Positions 62,497-64,000 of a DNA stretch of 64,000 nucleotides are shown in pieces. The notes beneath the pieces are model-generated. The model was given only the letters and a program-made list of their open reading frames with translations, had not been told where the DNA came from and made no database searches. The position numbers and the translations under genes are program-made. Source of the stretch: Crocinitomicaceae bacterium. Lineage in GTDB: Bacteria > Bacteroidota > Bacteroidia > Flavobacteriales_D > Crocinitomicaceae. Every line of letters starts with the position of its first letter. The stretch's first letter is position 1. The DNA lies in assembly GCA_020436025.1 (NCBI GenBank), contig JAGQYP010000001.1:1-64000 (forward strand). Direction: 5' to 3'.

Positions 62497-63668
62497 TGAA
62501 AAAGATTGTTTACATATTGGTATTTCTTCTTTCTTCCCCATTGATTGGACAAATCATTGAGGCAGAAACGGATCCTTGTTTGTTGAATTTGAACAATGCA
62601 GACAAAGCCTACAAAGGAGGGAATATTGAAGCCATTCCTGGTTTGGTGAAGGAATGTTTGGACCAAAACAACTACAGTAAAGAAAACAAAACCAAGGCTT
62701 ACAAGCTTTTGATAGATTCCTATATTTTTCAAGGAATGAATGACAGTGCGGATATTTACATGGTGAAATTCTTAAAGTTCAATCCGGAATTTAGAACTTC
62801 TGAGCAAACCGACAGAAGAGAATTTATAGATCTGCATGCCGCCTATCGAAACTATCCTGTGTTCGGAATAGGTGTGAAACTAGGTTTAGGATTAGGGCAA
62901 TTGGTGGTCATCAATGAGTTTGGGGCTCACAATATCGAAGCCTCTTCTTTAGACTCCAAATACAAAGTAAATATTGGTTTCTCTGCAGAAGCATTTGCAG
63001 CTTATCATCCACATAGAGACGGAGAATTATTTTTAGATCTGGGCTATGTTAATTTCAAATTTGCTGAAGAAACGAGACTGTTTAATTATAATTACCCAAC
63101 TACAGTTGATGCTCATTCCTATTACACTTATACGGAGACCGTCAACTCTTTAAATTTGAGTCTTGGATACAAATACTTGTTTCGTAAAAATGTTTATTCT
63201 AAAGTCGTTCCTTACATTGGTGTTGGGATAAGAGGAGGTCTTCTCATGTCTTCCAATATCAGTGCAGAGAGATTTATTATTGGAGAATCTCAGTCAACTA
63301 TTAAAGGTTCGAATTTGGATATTAAACATTTAAGAAACAGATGGAATGCCTGGGCTACAGGTATTATCGGAATGAAGTTTAAAATTCCAAAGGGAAATGT
63401 ATTTTTTGAATTAGGCTACGATTACAATCTTTTCAATATTTCAAATCCTAGAGAACGTTACAATTTATCAAATGAAGCGACCAATGAATTGCTTTTCAAA
63501 TATTTCTATGTTTCCAACGATTTTCGATTAAATAATTTCTTCTTCAAGATTGGCTACAATTACAACTTCTATATTCCGAAAAAAATTGGCTTAAAGAAGA
63601 ATCAGAAAAAAGGAGCACGTCAGGAAAAAAGAAAAGCCAAAAAAGAGAATTCTAAGTCAAATGAATAA
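62496..63668 (+). CDS. TPR-like / outer-membrane beta-barrel protein
   Basis: A 390-aa exported protein. A signal peptide (1-18, ending PLIGQ) is followed by a short helical TPR-like region (about 25-115: NADKAYKGGNIEAIPGLVKEC), a beta-barrel part (about 120-365: FGIGVKLGLGLGQ, YVNFKFAEETRLF, VVPYIGVGIRGG, FFELGYDYNLF) and a strongly basic tail. It starts at GTG 62496, whose first base is the last base of the STAND stop, so translation is coupled. Probably an outer-membrane component of the same system. Its end overlaps the lipoprotein gene by 8 nt. Confidence 0.78.
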   Translation: MKKIVYILVFLLSSPLIGQIIEAETDPCLLNLNNADKAYKGGNIEAIPGLVKECLDQNNYSKENKTKAYKLLIDSYIFQGMNDSADIYMVKFLKFNPEFRTSEQTDRREFIDLHAAYRNYPVFGIGVKLGLGLGQLVVINEFGAHNIEASSLDSKYKVNIGFSAEAFAAYHPHRDGELFLDLGYVNFKFAEETRLFNYNYPTTVDAHSYYTYTETVNSLNLSLGYKYLFRKNVYSKVVPYIGVGIRGGLLMSSNISAERFIIGESQSTIKGSNLDIKHLRNRWNAWATGIIGMKFKIPKGNVFFELGYDYNLFNISNPRERYNLSNEATNELLFKYFYVSNDFRLNNFFFKIGYNYNFYIPKKIGLKKNQKKGARQEKRKAKKENSKSNE

Positions 63669-64000
63669 GAATCTTTATATAGCAATCTTTTCCATATTGA
63701 TGGCATTTTCCTGCACTAAGGAGTCTTATGACAACATGCAGAGAAATTCTTTTATCAAATTTTTTGGTTCCCAATTTGAGAACTCAGCCGAAGACTTAAT
63801 TGAAGACAACGGAAGTTATGTATTTGTTGGTTATTCTTTGCAAGATACAACCAATAGAAGAGGTTACATAGCTAAAACGAATGAATTCGGAAATACTCAA
63901 TGGGAAGCCTATTCATTTGGATTTGATCATGTGGAATTTCATGGAATCACGCTAGGAAATGACAATACCTATGTGGTATGTGGAGAAATCACTGATAGTA
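63661..64000 (+). CDS. lipoprotein, N-terminal part (runs off window)
   Basis: A frame open to the right edge with 113 codons visible. Residues 1-18 form a lipoprotein signal with Cys18 (LMAFSC) as the likely lipidation site. The visible rest, with SYVFVGYSLQDTTNRRGYIAKTNEFGNTQWE-type strands (pairs of V-G-Y and K-x-N-x-x-G-x-x-x-W), resembles beta-propeller surface proteins of Bacteroidota. It overlaps the preceding barrel gene by 8 nt, so it belongs to the same operon. Confidence 0.75.
   Translation, partial: MNKNLYIAIFSILMAFSCTKESYDNMQRNSFIKFFGSQFENSAEDLIEDNGSYVFVGYSLQDTTNRRGYIAKTNEFGNTQWEAYSFGFDHVEFHGITLGNDNTYVVCGEITDS

Noticed and set aside
1..64000. rRNA, tRNA, insertion sequences, prophage or CRISPR
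   Set aside because: Spacers are short and were read through; no cloverleaf-like, transposase, integrase or direct-repeat signal was found.

Overview
The window reads as an AT-rich piece of a Bacteroidota chromosome, most likely Flavobacteriales (a Fluviicola/Crocinitomix-like marine or freshwater lineage is my guess, not proven). The grounds are several type IX secretion (T9SS) cargo proteins with type A or type B C-terminal sorting domains, two PorP/SprF proteins, a giant SprB-repeat protein, the hemD-DUF4271 pair, DUF4837, an ExbB-ExbD-ExbD operon, few Shine-Dalgarno sites, and several TAnnTTTG promoter elements with occasional TTG/TTTG boxes upstream. I see no rRNA, tRNA, CRISPR array, insertion sequence or prophage.

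Layout. 1-953: a glycyl-tRNA synthetase gene cut short by a perfect 52-nt fold-back at the window edge. 1115-3402: a secreted thioredoxin translationally coupled to a Tat-exported amidohydrolase. 3510-6079: an ExbB / small membrane protein / ExbD / ExbD energy-transduction operon. 6238-15841: mostly housekeeping genes (asparaginase, TatD, a GT9 glycosyltransferase, hemD and DUF4271, a glutaryl-CoA-type acyl-CoA dehydrogenase, recJ, pgk). 15932-20121: a tight four-gene operon tatA-gatA-mltD-DUF4837, headed by a 58-aa tatA and a good promoter. 20286-24641: two paralogous T9SS type A cargo proteins flanking a YqaA-type membrane protein. 24771-26653: an overlapping methionine-type aminotransferase and omega-amidase pair. 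26690-38935: a gliding/T9SS surface block with two [type B cargo + PorP/SprF] pairs, one carrying 31 SprB-like repeats. 39092-44593: a large protein with an N-terminal outer-membrane barrel and 12 Ig-like repeats. 44621-47149: a lamin-tail-domain T9SS protein. 47203-48189: asd. 48479-52283: four tandem outer-membrane barrel paralogues and an orphan ExbD. 52355-53167: a queuosine-precursor transporter. 53279-56128: an NTT-like carrier fused to HEAT repeats.

56182 to the end is the most unusual part: a same-strand cluster of a membrane SpoIIE/PP2C phosphatase, a TIR-like protein, an nSTAND1 ATPase with a transmembrane helix, coiled coil and WD40 propeller, a TPR/outer-membrane barrel protein and a lipoprotein that runs off the window. 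It looks like an envelope-spanning STAND signalling or conflict system. In this sequence both central genes are broken: an in-frame TAA in the TIR-like gene and a frameshift in the STAND gene. The locus is therefore either decaying, recoded, or affected by sequencing errors.
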